A stretch of DNA of 64,000 nt, from positions 62,001-126,000 of the forward strand of contig CANMOQ010000002.1 in assembly GCA_947499505.1 (NCBI GenBank), written 5' to 3'. Under the pieces are notes generated by a model, which made no database searches, was not told the origin of the DNA, and was given only the letters and a program-made list of their open reading frames with translations. Numbering within the stretch: the first letter of the stretch is position 1; every line of letters begins with the position of its first letter. A program made the position numbers and the translations under genes. Positions 7,715 to 16,922 of this stretch are shown here, in pieces. Origin of the DNA: an uncultured Erythrobacter sp. Lineage in GTDB: Bacteria > Pseudomonadota > Alphaproteobacteria > Sphingomonadales > Sphingomonadaceae.

Positions 7715-8683
7715 TCAGCAACGAGTAATGGTTAGATCGGAAAACTGAGCGCGCTTCCAATCATCTGAAAGCAATCCAACACTTGGTGACGGCGGGCTAG
7801 GCGTCGCTCCAAACGCCTCCCATGTTTGAAACAGCTGGTAGCTGTTTCCCTGAGGAAAGAACTCATCAGTGACTGCCAGCATCCGCTCAGTTCGCACGTG
7901 ACTTGTCGTCACATTGAGCACGACCATTGGTGCGGTTAAGCTCAAGTGATCGCGGTAGCCGCCTAGCTCGATATAGTCTTCGTATTGGAGCAAATGCCTC
8001 ACGAAGCTCTTGCGGTGGATTTCGCTTGAACGCAGCGGTTCGCTGCCGCGGTCAGCTTCCAGCGCGAAGAAGCGGAACCGCCTTCCAGCTTCGCTTGTGT
8101 ATTCAAGCCCAAACACGGCATCGGGGAGCAAATCCTTCGCGTAAGTCGCGCCGCTATCAGGATCACAGATCTCAGCCTGCCAGCGCAGGCTTGCCTCAGC
8201 GCGGTCTAGGATCTTAGATTGCGGAATGTAGTTCACGTCTTCACGCGCCCGGCAAGCGAGCTCAAACGACGCGGTAATGCAGCTCACCATCAGGCTGTGC
8301 CACCACGGCCCAGACCTTGTGGGACGGATGGGGCACCCGGCCTTTCTCAACGCGCTGATGGATGCTGGCGAGAGATCGTAGACAAGCTGATTATAGCGGG
8401 CATCGATCGTGCGGAATTGCTCCGGTGGACGTGTGAGGTAGGCTCCTTTGCCAGGTGTCCGATCTTCGTTGAACAGATCGGTTAGCCGCTCTTTGGCGCG
8501 TTTCTCGCTAGCGTGAGTGTCTTTTGCAAAGGCGAGCAGAAATGAGGATGGCAGCGGGCCGTGCTCGGCCAGTTTTTCAAACCAGAGTAGATCGCGCGGC
8601 TGGGGGGTGATGCGCTTGCCGGTTGCGATTGGCCTGGTGCGGCAACGGCGACCCAGGGCATCGCGCTTTGGTTTTTGGGGCAT
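7715..8683 (-). CDS. Replication-relaxation-like protein of the mobile element
   Basis: 322 residues. A basic N-terminus (KPKRDALGRRCRTRP) leads into a winged-helix-like segment (LLWFEKLAEHGPLPSSFLL), then YNQLVYDLSPASISALRKAG and PDAVFGLEYTS with FALEADRGSEP. This matches the layout of the replication-relaxation family found in alphaproteobacterial integrative elements, often beside TraG-like ATPases as here. The late ExD/E-type residues resemble a nuclease-like core. The specific role in transfer or replication is inferred from context. Confidence 0.65.
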   Translation of the reverse strand: MPQKPKRDALGRRCRTRPIATGKRITPQPRDLLWFEKLAEHGPLPSSFLLAFAKDTHASEKRAKERLTDLFNEDRTPGKGAYLTRPPEQFRTIDARYNQLVYDLSPASISALRKAGCPIRPTRSGPWWHSLMVSCITASFELACRAREDVNYIPQSKILDRAEASLRWQAEICDPDSGATYAKDLLPDAVFGLEYTSEAGRRFRFFALEADRGSEPLRSSEIHRKSFVRHLLQYEDYIELGGYRDHLSLTAPMVVLNVTTSHVRTERMLAVTDEFFPQGNSYQLFQTWEAFGATPSPPSPSVGLLSDDWKRAQFSDLTITRC

Positions 8684-8803
8684 GGGTTGTCCTCATGATT
8701 GCCAGAGGACCGCCCTTTTATGCATGTAAATCAAGCCTGTAACCGTGCGGCATTGTCGGAAGTGAGCAGGCAAGGTCAGCAGCGGGCTGCAATGTTCAGC
8801 GCT

Positions 8804-11038
8804 TTAAAAACCTTCTTGCTCTCCGGGATCAGTGTCGATTTTGCCTTTTCCAGCCCTTGAACCCGGTTCCTTTTTGGGCTTCGCGTGCTTTTCACTGGCA
8901 TGTGACGATGCACCCGAGCCGGACGGACTTCCACCTGAGGGCTTGGGCCCATTTGGCTTAGGAGCATCGGGCCCAGATTGCCCATCGTCTGGATCATCGC
9001 CGCCGTCACTTTCTGGGCTTTGGTCATCATCGTCCGCACCAATCTGAGAATGATGCACCGCATAACGATCGCGCATCTTGTCCCTCAGGAAATCACGCTC
9101 GACTGCTGACATGACCGGAAGGGCCTCCATTAGCCCGAAAGGGAATGTCAGCGGCACGGCGTGTTTGGTGACGCCGCGAATATGGGCGGCAAAGCTGCCT
9201 TTGCCCTGCGCTTCGATAAAGGCGGGATCGGTGTAGAGCATGGGTGCAAGGCTGCGCGCGTCTTTAGCTGAGACGCCGCCTGCAAACTTAATCGCAGTGT
9301 TGGCCGCGAAGGCTTCCTGCAGTTTTGGCTCAAGCTGGCCCAAATATTGATGCGCCAGCACCATGCCGACATTGTACTTACGCGCCTGGGCCAGGATCAG
9401 ACCGATATTGCGGTCGAAATAGTCCTGCGCCTCGTCGATATAGACCATAGTGGGCACGCGTTCGCTTTTGGGGAGCGTCGCGCGTTCCTGGGCAGCTTGC
9501 GCCATCATCGCGATAAAGAACCGCCCGAATATCTCGGTGCCTTGCTCCTTTAGAAGATCCTTGGCGGTGTTGATCAGGATTACCTTGCCTGCATTCATTT
9601 CGCTAAACAGATCGAGCTTGGAACGCGGGTGCGCGAACATTCGCTCAAAGGTCTGGTTTTCGAGAATGCCCCACAGGCGGCGCAGCACTTGCTTCTTGGT
9701 CTGCTCAAATTCGCGGCTAGCAAATTCGGTTTCGAAGAAGTGCTTGGCGGTGCCTTCGAGCTTGGCAATGTGCTCGGCAAATTTCACTTCGCTCTTTGGC
9801 TCCATCAGCTCACGCAAAGTATGTATCGTCGCATCAGGAATATGGAGCATTAGGCGGGTGACATAACGAAAGATGACATTCTGCTTTTGGGTCATCTGCG
9901 CGTCGAGTAGCGTGCCGAGCACAAAGTCATAAAGCTCAAGGATCGAATTGGTCAGCCGTTCCCGTTCGAGCGGCGCATAGCCCGCAAGCCGTTCTTGCCC
10001 GACATCGAATAGGTTGAGGGAGACTGGATATTCGACATCGCTGGGATCGATGATCACAATTCGGTCGTGCAATGGCTCCCCAGGGGCAAAAATGCCCATC
10101 TGAGCGATGTTGCGGATCAAATCACCCTGACTGTCGAGAACGATGATGGAACGCTTCCCAGCGCCCATCGCGGCCAAATCCTGCGTGATGAGATATTGCA
10201 ATGTCTGCGTCTTGCCATGTCCCGAGCCTGCAACAATGTGCTGATGCTCGAAGCGAGACTTGGTCGGAATGGTGAAACTCAGCTCCTGGTCGAACAAACT
10301 GAGCAATGGTGTTCCGCTCAGATAGGTCTCGACCACTGCTTCCGGCGTCTTAGCATCGAACTGCGTGGGGAGTTTCGGCGCGCGCTTAAAGCTCGCGGGA
10401 TCAGCCGGATTGCCGCCGGAGGCTGCGATCAGATTGTAGGCGAGGCGGCTGTGCAGATTGGGTAGCAATCCCGCTTCGGCAAGCTCATCGGCCAGGCCGA
10501 TATCGAGCAACTCTTCTGTGACAGCGCCGACATCTCCTAAGCTACGAAGCAGGTCAGTCGGCACTGAAATCCCGTCTGGGGTTTCTTCAATATCGAGTAG
10601 AGCCGGGCAAGCCTTGTAGAGCGGCATGAGAAACGCCGTCGCTGCGCGGGTGAGCAGCTCGACATTCACATCAAAATTTCGAACCAAAGCCTGCTGGCGG
10701 CTGAGCTCTTCCCGGATTTCCCATAGCTCAGCGATGGTTCGCCCCTGCTCCCAATCGACTTCGGGAAGGACAAACAGACCGTCGTAGTCAAATAGCTCCA
10801 AGACAAGGCTGAGGACGACCGCATCTTGATCGTTTATCGGCACGTCATCGTAGAGCGAAAAACGCACCTTGGTCGCTATGTTCGCGATGACGCCTTCGCG
10901 TCCTTTAACTGTCCGAATACCAAGCTGATCAAAAGCTGAGGCGACTTCGTTCCATTTATGCTGGACGAGCTGCTTCTCGCTTGGCCGAAACAGACCATGC
11001 ACAAGACTGTGCAACCAAGCGCCAAAACGCGAGGCCAT
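8804..11038 (-). CDS. TraG/VirD4-like type IV coupling ATPase of the mobile element
   Basis: 744 residues. Walker A GSGHGKTQT lies near residue 270, and the Walker B strand PTMVYIDEAQDYFDR is followed by ARKYNVGMVLAHQYLGQ, as in conjugative DNA-transfer ATPases. The N-terminal 250 residues are all-alpha and lack obvious membrane helices. The last 80 residues are a low-complexity Asp/Pro/Gly/Ser tail. It directly abuts a two-helix membrane protein at 11039, which may supply the membrane anchor that coupling proteins normally carry themselves. Confidence 0.8.
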   Translation of the reverse strand: MASRFGAWLHSLVHGLFRPSEKQLVQHKWNEVASAFDQLGIRTVKGREGVIANIATKVRFSLYDDVPINDQDAVVLSLVLELFDYDGLFVLPEVDWEQGRTIAELWEIREELSRQQALVRNFDVNVELLTRAATAFLMPLYKACPALLDIEETPDGISVPTDLLRSLGDVGAVTEELLDIGLADELAEAGLLPNLHSRLAYNLIAASGGNPADPASFKRAPKLPTQFDAKTPEAVVETYLSGTPLLSLFDQELSFTIPTKSRFEHQHIVAGSGHGKTQTLQYLITQDLAAMGAGKRSIIVLDSQGDLIRNIAQMGIFAPGEPLHDRIVIIDPSDVEYPVSLNLFDVGQERLAGYAPLERERLTNSILELYDFVLGTLLDAQMTQKQNVIFRYVTRLMLHIPDATIHTLRELMEPKSEVKFAEHIAKLEGTAKHFFETEFASREFEQTKKQVLRRLWGILENQTFERMFAHPRSKLDLFSEMNAGKVILINTAKDLLKEQGTEIFGRFFIAMMAQAAQERATLPKSERVPTMVYIDEAQDYFDRNIGLILAQARKYNVGMVLAHQYLGQLEPKLQEAFAANTAIKFAGGVSAKDARSLAPMLYTDPAFIEAQGKGSFAAHIRGVTKHAVPLTFPFGLMEALPVMSAVERDFLRDKMRDRYAVHHSQIGADDDDQSPESDGGDDPDDGQSGPDAPKPNGPKPSGGSPSGSGASSHASEKHAKPKKEPGSRAGKGKIDTDPGEQEGF

Positions 11039-11575
11039 TTATCTAATCCCTAGAACGACTTCTTTGGCCTCATTATGCGGTAGGACCGGTATCGGGATCG
11101 TCTCAACCCCATCCCAGTGCTTGGCGGTCTCGAGCACCTGGCGAAGCACGCCGCAGACGTTCTCAATCTCCGCTTCTTTCTTGGCAAGGTCGATCACGCT
11201 GCGACATTTAAAGCGGCGGCCAAAGAGCAAATCATCCATGAACAAGCGCTCGCGCTTCTCATTGAACCACCAATACCCAGCGCCAATACCGATCAATAGG
11301 CTGAGGCCCATGGCGATCAAATAGTCAAAGAGCAGGAAGGTATCGCGAAACACGATCACAAGCGCAATAAAGGCGGCGATTGCAGCCGCTATGCCAATCC
11401 CGCCAGCAATACGGCGTAGATCGGTATCATCGGCGTCTAAAATCAAGGCACTCCGAAAACCGTAGCGATCAACCAAAGCCAGCTCGTCATCAGTAAATTC
11501 AGCCTTAGCCCACAGCCGAAAAGTAGCTCCACCAAAATTCTTCTGGTGCTGTTCTCGTTTGAACAAAATATCCAT
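11039..11575 (-). CDS. Membrane protein, putative anchor for the coupling ATPase
   Basis: 178 residues. Two hydrophobic segments (GIGIAAAIAAFIALVIVF and LLFDYLIAMGLSLLIGIGA) at about 60-105 form a hairpin, with charged cytoplasmic ends. Its stop codon directly adjoins the ATPase start at 11038, so the two are co-expressed. No named family is recognised. The hairpin next to a soluble TraG-like ATPase suggests a membrane-docking role; this is inference. The 255 bases to 11830 show no gene. Confidence 0.65.
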   Translation of the reverse strand: MDILFKREQHQKNFGGATFRLWAKAEFTDDELALVDRYGFRSALILDADDTDLRRIAGGIGIAAAIAAFIALVIVFRDTFLLFDYLIAMGLSLLIGIGAGYWWFNEKRERLFMDDLLFGRRFKCRSVIDLAKKEAEIENVCGVLRQVLETAKHWDGVETIPIPVLPHNEAKEVVLGIR

Positions 11576-11830
11576 AGTGCTTCACCCCCAAATGAAGAGA
11601 AACAAGCATGGCTTTTCCGATCGAGGGGTCAAGACAATTTTGTGCTCCGACCACTGGTTTGAGCGTGAGCGACTTCAAGGTTATTTTTATCACTTTAAAT
11701 GAAGAAATATCTTGAAGTCATTCTGCGTCCCCATCTGGAAATGGGCTGCAATGAAAGTCTATGTTCTTTTATCGATGGGGATCGGAACCAGCGCAGGATG
11801 GGGATAGAGTAAGCGGCTCTCTTATCCCCA

Positions 11831-12757
11831 TCACATACCAGTCATTTGCCGAGTTATTGCATCGACTTCAGTGCAGGCTAGATCGCGTGGAAAATACCGA
11901 AACTCTTCACCCGTGAATTGGTCGCCATTCGCAATCCAAAGAATTGGCCACTTCGCATCCTCAGAAACTGTGACCTTCGAGCCTGGCAGCATGTCACCTC
12001 CAACGCCGCTCAATTGGTAGGCAGGCAACTCCTCGCCAGCTTCAAGGATGTTGGTTAGAGCGTAGCGGCTCGTCCCAAAGTCGATTTCCGTCTTCGATAG
12101 AACAACAACTGCGTCTGGGTTGATCCCATCGCAAGATGCGCGGTCTGACCAAAGACCCCTTAGTTTAGCCGGGAGCACCAAGCCGTCCTCGCCAACCATC
12201 TTCTCGTCGCGCGAAAGATTGGCGCCCCAAACATATCCGCCGCCCGCTAATTTGAGCCACTGCGAAGTCGGATCGAACGCTTTGACTTCACGCGCTTTAA
12301 CTGTCTCGCCCTCATTCAGGGTCCGGATGACAGTCGTTCCTTCGCTAGTCGGAAAGTCGCGGACGTTTGCGGGTCCGGTGACAAAAAGCTCCTTTTCTTC
12401 TCCGACAAATACGTCTTCATAATTGGCAAGGTCTGGCAGGCCATCTGCGGTTAGCCGCGGCACTTCAGGCGCTTCCTCGAACAAGGATCCAATACCGCGC
12501 GTGATGGGATTGCTGGTAAATGTGATGAGCAGCAAGGCTAACACGCCTGCTCCAGCTATGATCTTGGTTCGGTTTTGCGGGTTGGCTGCGTAGGCAATTG
12601 CTGCTGAGACGAGCTTACTCAAGCCTGTACCAAGCTCTGTGACATAGCGGCCTGCGAGTTGACCCGCGCCCATGCCTCGCTCGGTCACCTCACCGCATTT
12701 TGAGCAAAAGGTCTCACGAAAATCGAGCTCTGCCCCGCATGATGTGCATTCTTGCAT
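11831..12757 (-). CDS. Zinc-ribbon membrane protein with SH3-like domain
   Basis: About 308 residues from the ATG at 12757, preceded by GGGGGAAG at a good distance (better than the upstream ATG at 12775). A zinc ribbon (Cys4, Cys7, Cys18, Cys21) is followed by a transmembrane helix (AGVLALLLITFTS) and a bacterial SH3-like domain (GPANVRDFPTSEGTTVIRTL ... WLKLAGGGYVWGANLS). SH3 domains of this type bind cell-wall or protein ligands outside the membrane. It sits in the mobile element between ATPase and AlpA genes; its role is unknown. Confidence 0.7.
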   Translation of the reverse strand: MQECTSCGAELDFRETFCSKCGEVTERGMGAGQLAGRYVTELGTGLSKLVSAAIAYAANPQNRTKIIAGAGVLALLLITFTSNPITRGIGSLFEEAPEVPRLTADGLPDLANYEDVFVGEEKELFVTGPANVRDFPTSEGTTVIRTLNEGETVKAREVKAFDPTSQWLKLAGGGYVWGANLSRDEKMVGEDGLVLPAKLRGLWSDRASCDGINPDAVVVLSKTEIDFGTSRYALTNILEAGEELPAYQLSGVGGDMLPGSKVTVSEDAKWPILWIANGDQFTGEEFRYFPRDLACTEVDAITRQMTGM

Positions 12758-12815
12758 CTGCTTCCCCCAAAGCAAAATGGGTGACCAAGTTCTGCAGACC
12801 CGATCACCCGCTCCT

Positions 12816-13016
12816 TTAACAGGAGTGCCGGACAGGTTCGTCTCGGGCTTCTAGGCGTTCTTGGAGCCAATCCAGGACTTCATCCTCAACCCATCCGACC
12901 CGGCTTAGGCCCAGCTGTACCCGCTTGGGGAATAGGCCTGCCTTTTCCAGGCGTGCGATGTGCTGAGGTGAATACAGAACAAGCTCCTTGACCTGACGCT
13001 TTGACAAAATCCTCAT
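12816..13016 (-). CDS. AlpA-family excisionase-like HTH regulator
   Basis: 66 residues. MRILSKRQVKELVLYSPQHI followed by RLEKAGLFPKRVQLGLSR and VGWVEDEVLDWLQER is the standard AlpA/MerR-like winged HTH. Start chosen at 13016, with AAGGAG 8 bases upstream; an open frame extends to 13154 without family similarity. AlpA proteins control excision and transcription of integrated elements. A 16-bp perfect palindrome lies just upstream of the start. Confidence 0.85.
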   Translation of the reverse strand: MRILSKRQVKELVLYSPQHIARLEKAGLFPKRVQLGLSRVGWVEDEVLDWLQERLEARDEPVRHSC

Positions 13017-13320
13017 CACGATTTCTCCTTGATAGAAGAGCATCGCGATGCTCGGGGTTACGACAATACCTCGAGGCGTTGGAAGTCTACCATCCAGTTG
13101 CACAATCGCAAGACAACTCGCACTAGCGGTAGGTAATAACATGGGCTTAGGCACCCGGAGAGGGAGAGCAGTTCGGCGTAGCTAGTTCCGACAAACTACC
13201 AGCTTGCATGCAACCTACAATTGGCTATTTGAACAGGGGCCTCGCTCCCGATGGAATCCTGGTCTTCGGCCACAAAAAGGTCAATAATTGTCGCTTTAGG
13301 CTAATAAAGCATTTGGTAAT
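13017..13320. other. Intergenic region with a perfect 16-bp palindrome before alpA
   Basis: GAGCATCGCGATGCTC at 13038-13053 is fully self-complementary and lies 22 bases from the alpA start, suiting an operator. The rest of the stretch holds no gene. It marks the change from the mobile element to the more AT-rich peptide cluster. Confidence 0.55.
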
Positions 13321-15048
13321 TCAGTCGCGAGTGTAAAACGATATTTTCCAGGGGCTTAGAGAAACTCCGTCACTACTCTTGAAGTTCTTGAACCTCGGAC
13401 TGTTGAGCCCAACCGAATAATGGCGGTTTGGCTCTATCAAGCAGCGGAAGCTAAAAGTTCTGCCATCTTCGCTTACCTCCGGCGGCACCTGGCAAGACGG
13501 CGGCAATCGATCATCAAGCGCCACCAAAGAGTAAGAGTCCTCCTTCATGGGTCGATCAAAATTGATCACCAACGTTGTTTCGCCAGCTGGCACTCGCGCG
13601 CCACTTTCCGGCTCAGAAGAAACCACCACCGGCCGACTTGAAACAGAACGGACGCTTTGACACTGCTCCTCGCTGCAATCTTCTCTACCGAGCATAGAAT
13701 TCGCCCAGTTATCAAGACCTGCCAAAGACCCTTGCGCTTTGCGCGGAAGCTCCATCGTACCGTCATATGCTTCACGTCCACGCTTGCGATCAGCCCAGTA
13801 CTTAATTGGAAATGTAACAGTGCCCAAATTCGATGGGAGGCGATGCGACATAGCCTCACCATGTCGTGTATCAGATCCAGAAGATGACCCCGCCAGCACA
13901 ACATTGGAGAAACTGCTGATTGAATCTAAAAACATCAGGCATGACGAAAAGCACTGTTTATCAATAATTACGGCAACCTTCAAATCCTTGTTAATAAAAT
14001 TCTTTCGCACAGTCGCTTGTCGACGATACTCCACAGATAACGGTTCACCACGCTTCTGAGCAGATAGGAATTCAGTAAGCAGATCTGGTTGATGTTCTTT
14101 GATCCACCGCTCAACAAGGTTTCCGGTGTTCATGTAGATGGATGTGCTCTCAAATGGTCCAACTCGGCTATTGTCTCTTGGCATCAGTAGGTTGACCACG
14201 TTTTCGCCAATACGAGAACTTCCGCCGGTATTCCCCCGCACATCAATCACCAGATAACCGCTCTGGCCAATCAAGTCTCGCTTTTCTACCAAAGAGCTAA
14301 ACAGCTCAGCCCAAGGGAAAGCGTCCTCTCTGAATGAAGGAAGTCCCAGCAGCCAACCGCTCTTTCCACGCACCAAGCCAAACTGAGCTGATGGTTTTGA
14401 ATGAAGGCTACCTAGAGCAGACAAATATTCAGATTTATCCCAATTTGCTCTTGCGATGTCGAGCCATCCATTCTCAGTAAGGCATCGATTTCTTTGTTTT
14501 TCATCATGAACCGCAACATATGAGCTATCAAATTTGGTGCGTTCGAAGCGACTCGAGAACAATATTTTGAAGCTTGTATTCTCAGACGAGAATTCGCAAT
14601 TGATTACAAAAGAATCTGCAAACCGTAACTGGCTATTTGAAGAACCTGCAACATAGGTCAGGATCGGCCTTCCGTCTTCTAAAGACATTGCCCAACCTGA
14701 CCATTCTTCAGGTTTGATGTGAGGCTCGGCAAACTCTATCTGCAGATGTGGTTCATTCCATTGAGCAATGAATAATTCCATCGCCGTTCTGTAATCCGCT
14801 TGCGATTCTATATCTTCTGCGATTTTCTCAATGGCTGCATTTTCTTTAAATGAGCAGTTTACGCTGGTAGACATCTCGCAAACTCCCAGCGAGGACTGTT
14901 TCATGAACAGATCCCCTAGGAAGACCGCATCGGCCAGGAAGGCCTCTCGGAATAGCTGGCCATTGCTCGCCCACGCAGGAACTGACCCAATTAAGTAGGC
15001 CGCTAGCACGATTGCTGTGAGAGGGCGAAACCACAGCATCCCAAACAC
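13321..15048 (-). CDS. Exported S41-family protease with C-terminal Ig-like domain (RiPP cluster)
   Basis: 575 residues. A signal peptide (AIVLAAYLIGSVPAWA) directs it to the periplasm. The S41 tail-specific protease core contains YLVIDVRGNTGGSSRIGENV and the nucleophile region DKQCFSSCLMFLDS (Ser near residue 367), with TRHGEAMSHRLPS following. From about residue 480 an Ig-like domain of the SbsA type follows (SSEPESGARVPAGETTLVIN, then FDRPMKEDS). The GTG start overlaps the stop of the radical SAM gene in TAGTG, with GAGAGG 10 bases before. It probably trims or matures the exported peptide; that is inference. Confidence 0.85.
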   Translation of the reverse strand: MFGMLWFRPLTAIVLAAYLIGSVPAWASNGQLFREAFLADAVFLGDLFMKQSSLGVCEMSTSVNCSFKENAAIEKIAEDIESQADYRTAMELFIAQWNEPHLQIEFAEPHIKPEEWSGWAMSLEDGRPILTYVAGSSNSQLRFADSFVINCEFSSENTSFKILFSSRFERTKFDSSYVAVHDEKQRNRCLTENGWLDIARANWDKSEYLSALGSLHSKPSAQFGLVRGKSGWLLGLPSFREDAFPWAELFSSLVEKRDLIGQSGYLVIDVRGNTGGSSRIGENVVNLLMPRDNSRVGPFESTSIYMNTGNLVERWIKEHQPDLLTEFLSAQKRGEPLSVEYRRQATVRKNFINKDLKVAVIIDKQCFSSCLMFLDSISSFSNVVLAGSSSGSDTRHGEAMSHRLPSNLGTVTFPIKYWADRKRGREAYDGTMELPRKAQGSLAGLDNWANSMLGREDCSEEQCQSVRSVSSRPVVVSSEPESGARVPAGETTLVINFDRPMKEDSYSLVALDDRLPPSCQVPPEVSEDGRTFSFRCLIEPNRHYSVGLNSPRFKNFKSSDGVSLSPWKISFYTRD

Positions 15049-16493
15049 TAGACAAAAGCCTCTCTTGTTCGCATGTCATGAGGCCTACCAGTTTTCTGCA
15101 ACCCACTTCTCGGAAGGGTTGGACTCAGCTCGTCATCCCAATCCTCCTCTGACACAATCCCCGCTATCTTTGCTCTTAGAAATATCTGCTCGGCCAAATT
15201 GAATTTTAGTGGAATGCAGGGAAGACTCGCTGTTTCACCAGCCTGCTGAGTAGAGTGAACTGTTTTGAAAGCGCAACCGCCACCGCAGATTGGAGATATT
15301 TTACAAGCTGAGCAAACCGGATTGTTCGGTTTCCACGAAGTCCATTCGTTATCACTGACCGCTTTCTCGAAATTTTGATCGATTATGTTCGCTGACCGCA
15401 GACCATCAATAGTAACGGTATCCCAACATTTGTGTAAACTTCCGTCTGGATTTAATACGAAGTCATTCGGTTTAACTGCCTGGCATAACGACCGATCTTG
15501 ACCAAATGATGATAACCTCAGCAAGCCAAGTTCGTATGCCAATTCCATCAACGTCGTCTCGGCGTTCGCATACTCGACCTTCGACAACGTTTCACTTTCG
15601 TAATCGCCGCACTTTTCTGAAATTGCCTCGATGGGCGCGAAGTAAACAGAAAAGTGTGATTTCGACGCGAAACCCTCATCATGCAAATAGAATAGTAGCG
15701 TCCTGATATCGTCTACATTGTGTTCGTCGATTGAGAGGCGAACAACAATTCTCAATTTACTCTGATCGAGCACCGATTCGATATTTTTTCTTATTCGGTC
15801 AAAGGACCCTCGCCCGCTAACATGAGGGCGGTTTCGGTCGTGACTTTCTGACATACCATCAAGGGTGACTTGAGCATCACTGACGCCATGCAGCACCAGC
15901 TGCCTTGCTAATTCCGACGTAAGAAGAAAGCCATTTGTGATTATAGATGAAGAATAATTAATCCCGTGCTCATCAACGATTTCTAAGAGATTCGAAGCAG
16001 TCCGCCATATCTCCGGCTGGTTCATCAAGGGCTCGCCTCCGTACCAGACGACACCAAGATGGTTCAATTCAGGAGCGCGGCGCTCAATGTAGCTAATGAA
16101 TGCCTTCTGAGCATCATCTGTTAACTTGCCCGAGGGTTTGTTGAGGCCCTGAAAACAATACCCGCAAGCTAAGTTACATTGGAGCGTAGACGCGATCGTA
16201 ATCCTGAGAGAATCACGTGCATTTTTCTTACGATCAAATCGATCGCTGATCTGACGCCTCTCATCCACCTCGGTCGGGAGGATAAAGCCGCCCGCTTTGA
16301 GCAATTTGTGCCTATAGGTCGGATCAGAGACACTCCCCACCTCTCCTACAGAGTTCAGGTCATCGAGCTCGGACTGCTCCACCAATGCTATCTGCTCAGT
16401 GACTGAATTGAAAAGCAATGCCCGAGCGCGGCGCAAAGGCACTACTACATTGAAAACTGACTGCTTATACGAAAGCGCACTGACTCTACCCAC
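15048..16493 (-). CDS. Radical SAM/SPASM peptide-modifying enzyme
   Basis: 481 residues. The radical SAM cluster motif is Cys106-x3-Cys110-x2-Cys113 (CNLACGYC), preceded by a peptide-recognition-like N-terminal region of about 90 residues. GVVWYGGEPLMN and ITNGFLLTSELA are typical SAM-barrel strands. The C-terminal SPASM region carries extra Cys for auxiliary clusters (GSLHKCWDTV; CSACKISPICGGGC). Such enzymes install thioether, C-C or epimer changes on ribosomal peptides. The substrate is almost surely the Cys-rich peptide just upstream. GTG start; a weak RBS leaves the exact start open. Confidence 0.9.
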   Translation of the reverse strand: MGRVSALSYKQSVFNVVVPLRRARALLFNSVTEQIALVEQSELDDLNSVGEVGSVSDPTYRHKLLKAGGFILPTEVDERRQISDRFDRKKNARDSLRITIASTLQCNLACGYCFQGLNKPSGKLTDDAQKAFISYIERRAPELNHLGVVWYGGEPLMNQPEIWRTASNLLEIVDEHGINYSSSIITNGFLLTSELARQLVLHGVSDAQVTLDGMSESHDRNRPHVSGRGSFDRIRKNIESVLDQSKLRIVVRLSIDEHNVDDIRTLLFYLHDEGFASKSHFSVYFAPIEAISEKCGDYESETLSKVEYANAETTLMELAYELGLLRLSSFGQDRSLCQAVKPNDFVLNPDGSLHKCWDTVTIDGLRSANIIDQNFEKAVSDNEWTSWKPNNPVCSACKISPICGGGCAFKTVHSTQQAGETASLPCIPLKFNLAEQIFLRAKIAGIVSEEDWDDELSPTLPRSGLQKTGRPHDMRTREAFV

Positions 16494-16532
16494 AATGCAA
16501 ATCCATCGACCTCACTCCCTCTCACGCCCAAA

Positions 16533-16844
16533 CTAAATAAACTCATTAGGCTTCGGAGGACCAGAATCAGTTCCGCAATGGAAACCAAAGCAACTGTCTT
16601 CATTGCAGAAATTGGAATCACAGTTGTTGCCAATACAGCTATTATTTTCACACCAGTTTGAATAACATGAGTTATTTCCAACACATATGTTACTATTGCA
16701 CCCACCAGGACCAGAATTATTTCCGATACAAGAATCAGCCGCCGAGATAGACAAATCTGCGGCAGGCCTGATATCGTCAAAGGCCGCATCTGCGATGCTT
16801 TTATCTGGGAAAACCTCAAAGCCTTGCATTGAAACAAACTGCAT
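16533..16844 (-). CDS. Cys-rich RiPP precursor peptide with C-x4 pentad repeats
   Basis: 103 residues, preceded by GGGGAG 8 bases before the ATG. Residues 1-38 look like a leader (starts MQFVSMQGFEVFPDKS, acidic, no Cys). Ten Cys lie at 39, 49, 54, 60, 65, 70, 75, 80, 85 and 90, so from 60 on every fifth residue is Cys. The spacers are rich in Asn, Ser and Gly (IGNN, YSNW, DSNF). The tail after Cys90 is GTDSGPPKPNEFI. It has no known family. It sits between a C39 exporter and a radical SAM enzyme, the standard place for a precursor. No double-glycine site precedes Cys39; GPGG before Cys49 is the only candidate. Confidence 0.85.
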   Translation of the reverse strand: MQFVSMQGFEVFPDKSIADAAFDDIRPAADLSISAADSCIGNNSGPGGCNSNICVGNNSCYSNWCENNSCIGNNCDSNFCNEDSCFGFHCGTDSGPPKPNEFI

Positions 16845-16922
16845 CGTTTACTCCCCGTATTAGACAATGGTTGCTAGCTTATTGGCATTTGTTTTTGCAA
16901 CTGTAAATAGGGCGCACCGCGT

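Noticed and set aside
16445..16867. 140-codon minus frame overlapping the Cys-rich precursor
   Set aside because: Alternative frame of the precursor; hydrophobic shadow without RBS, while the 103-aa frame has GGGGAG and fits the cluster.
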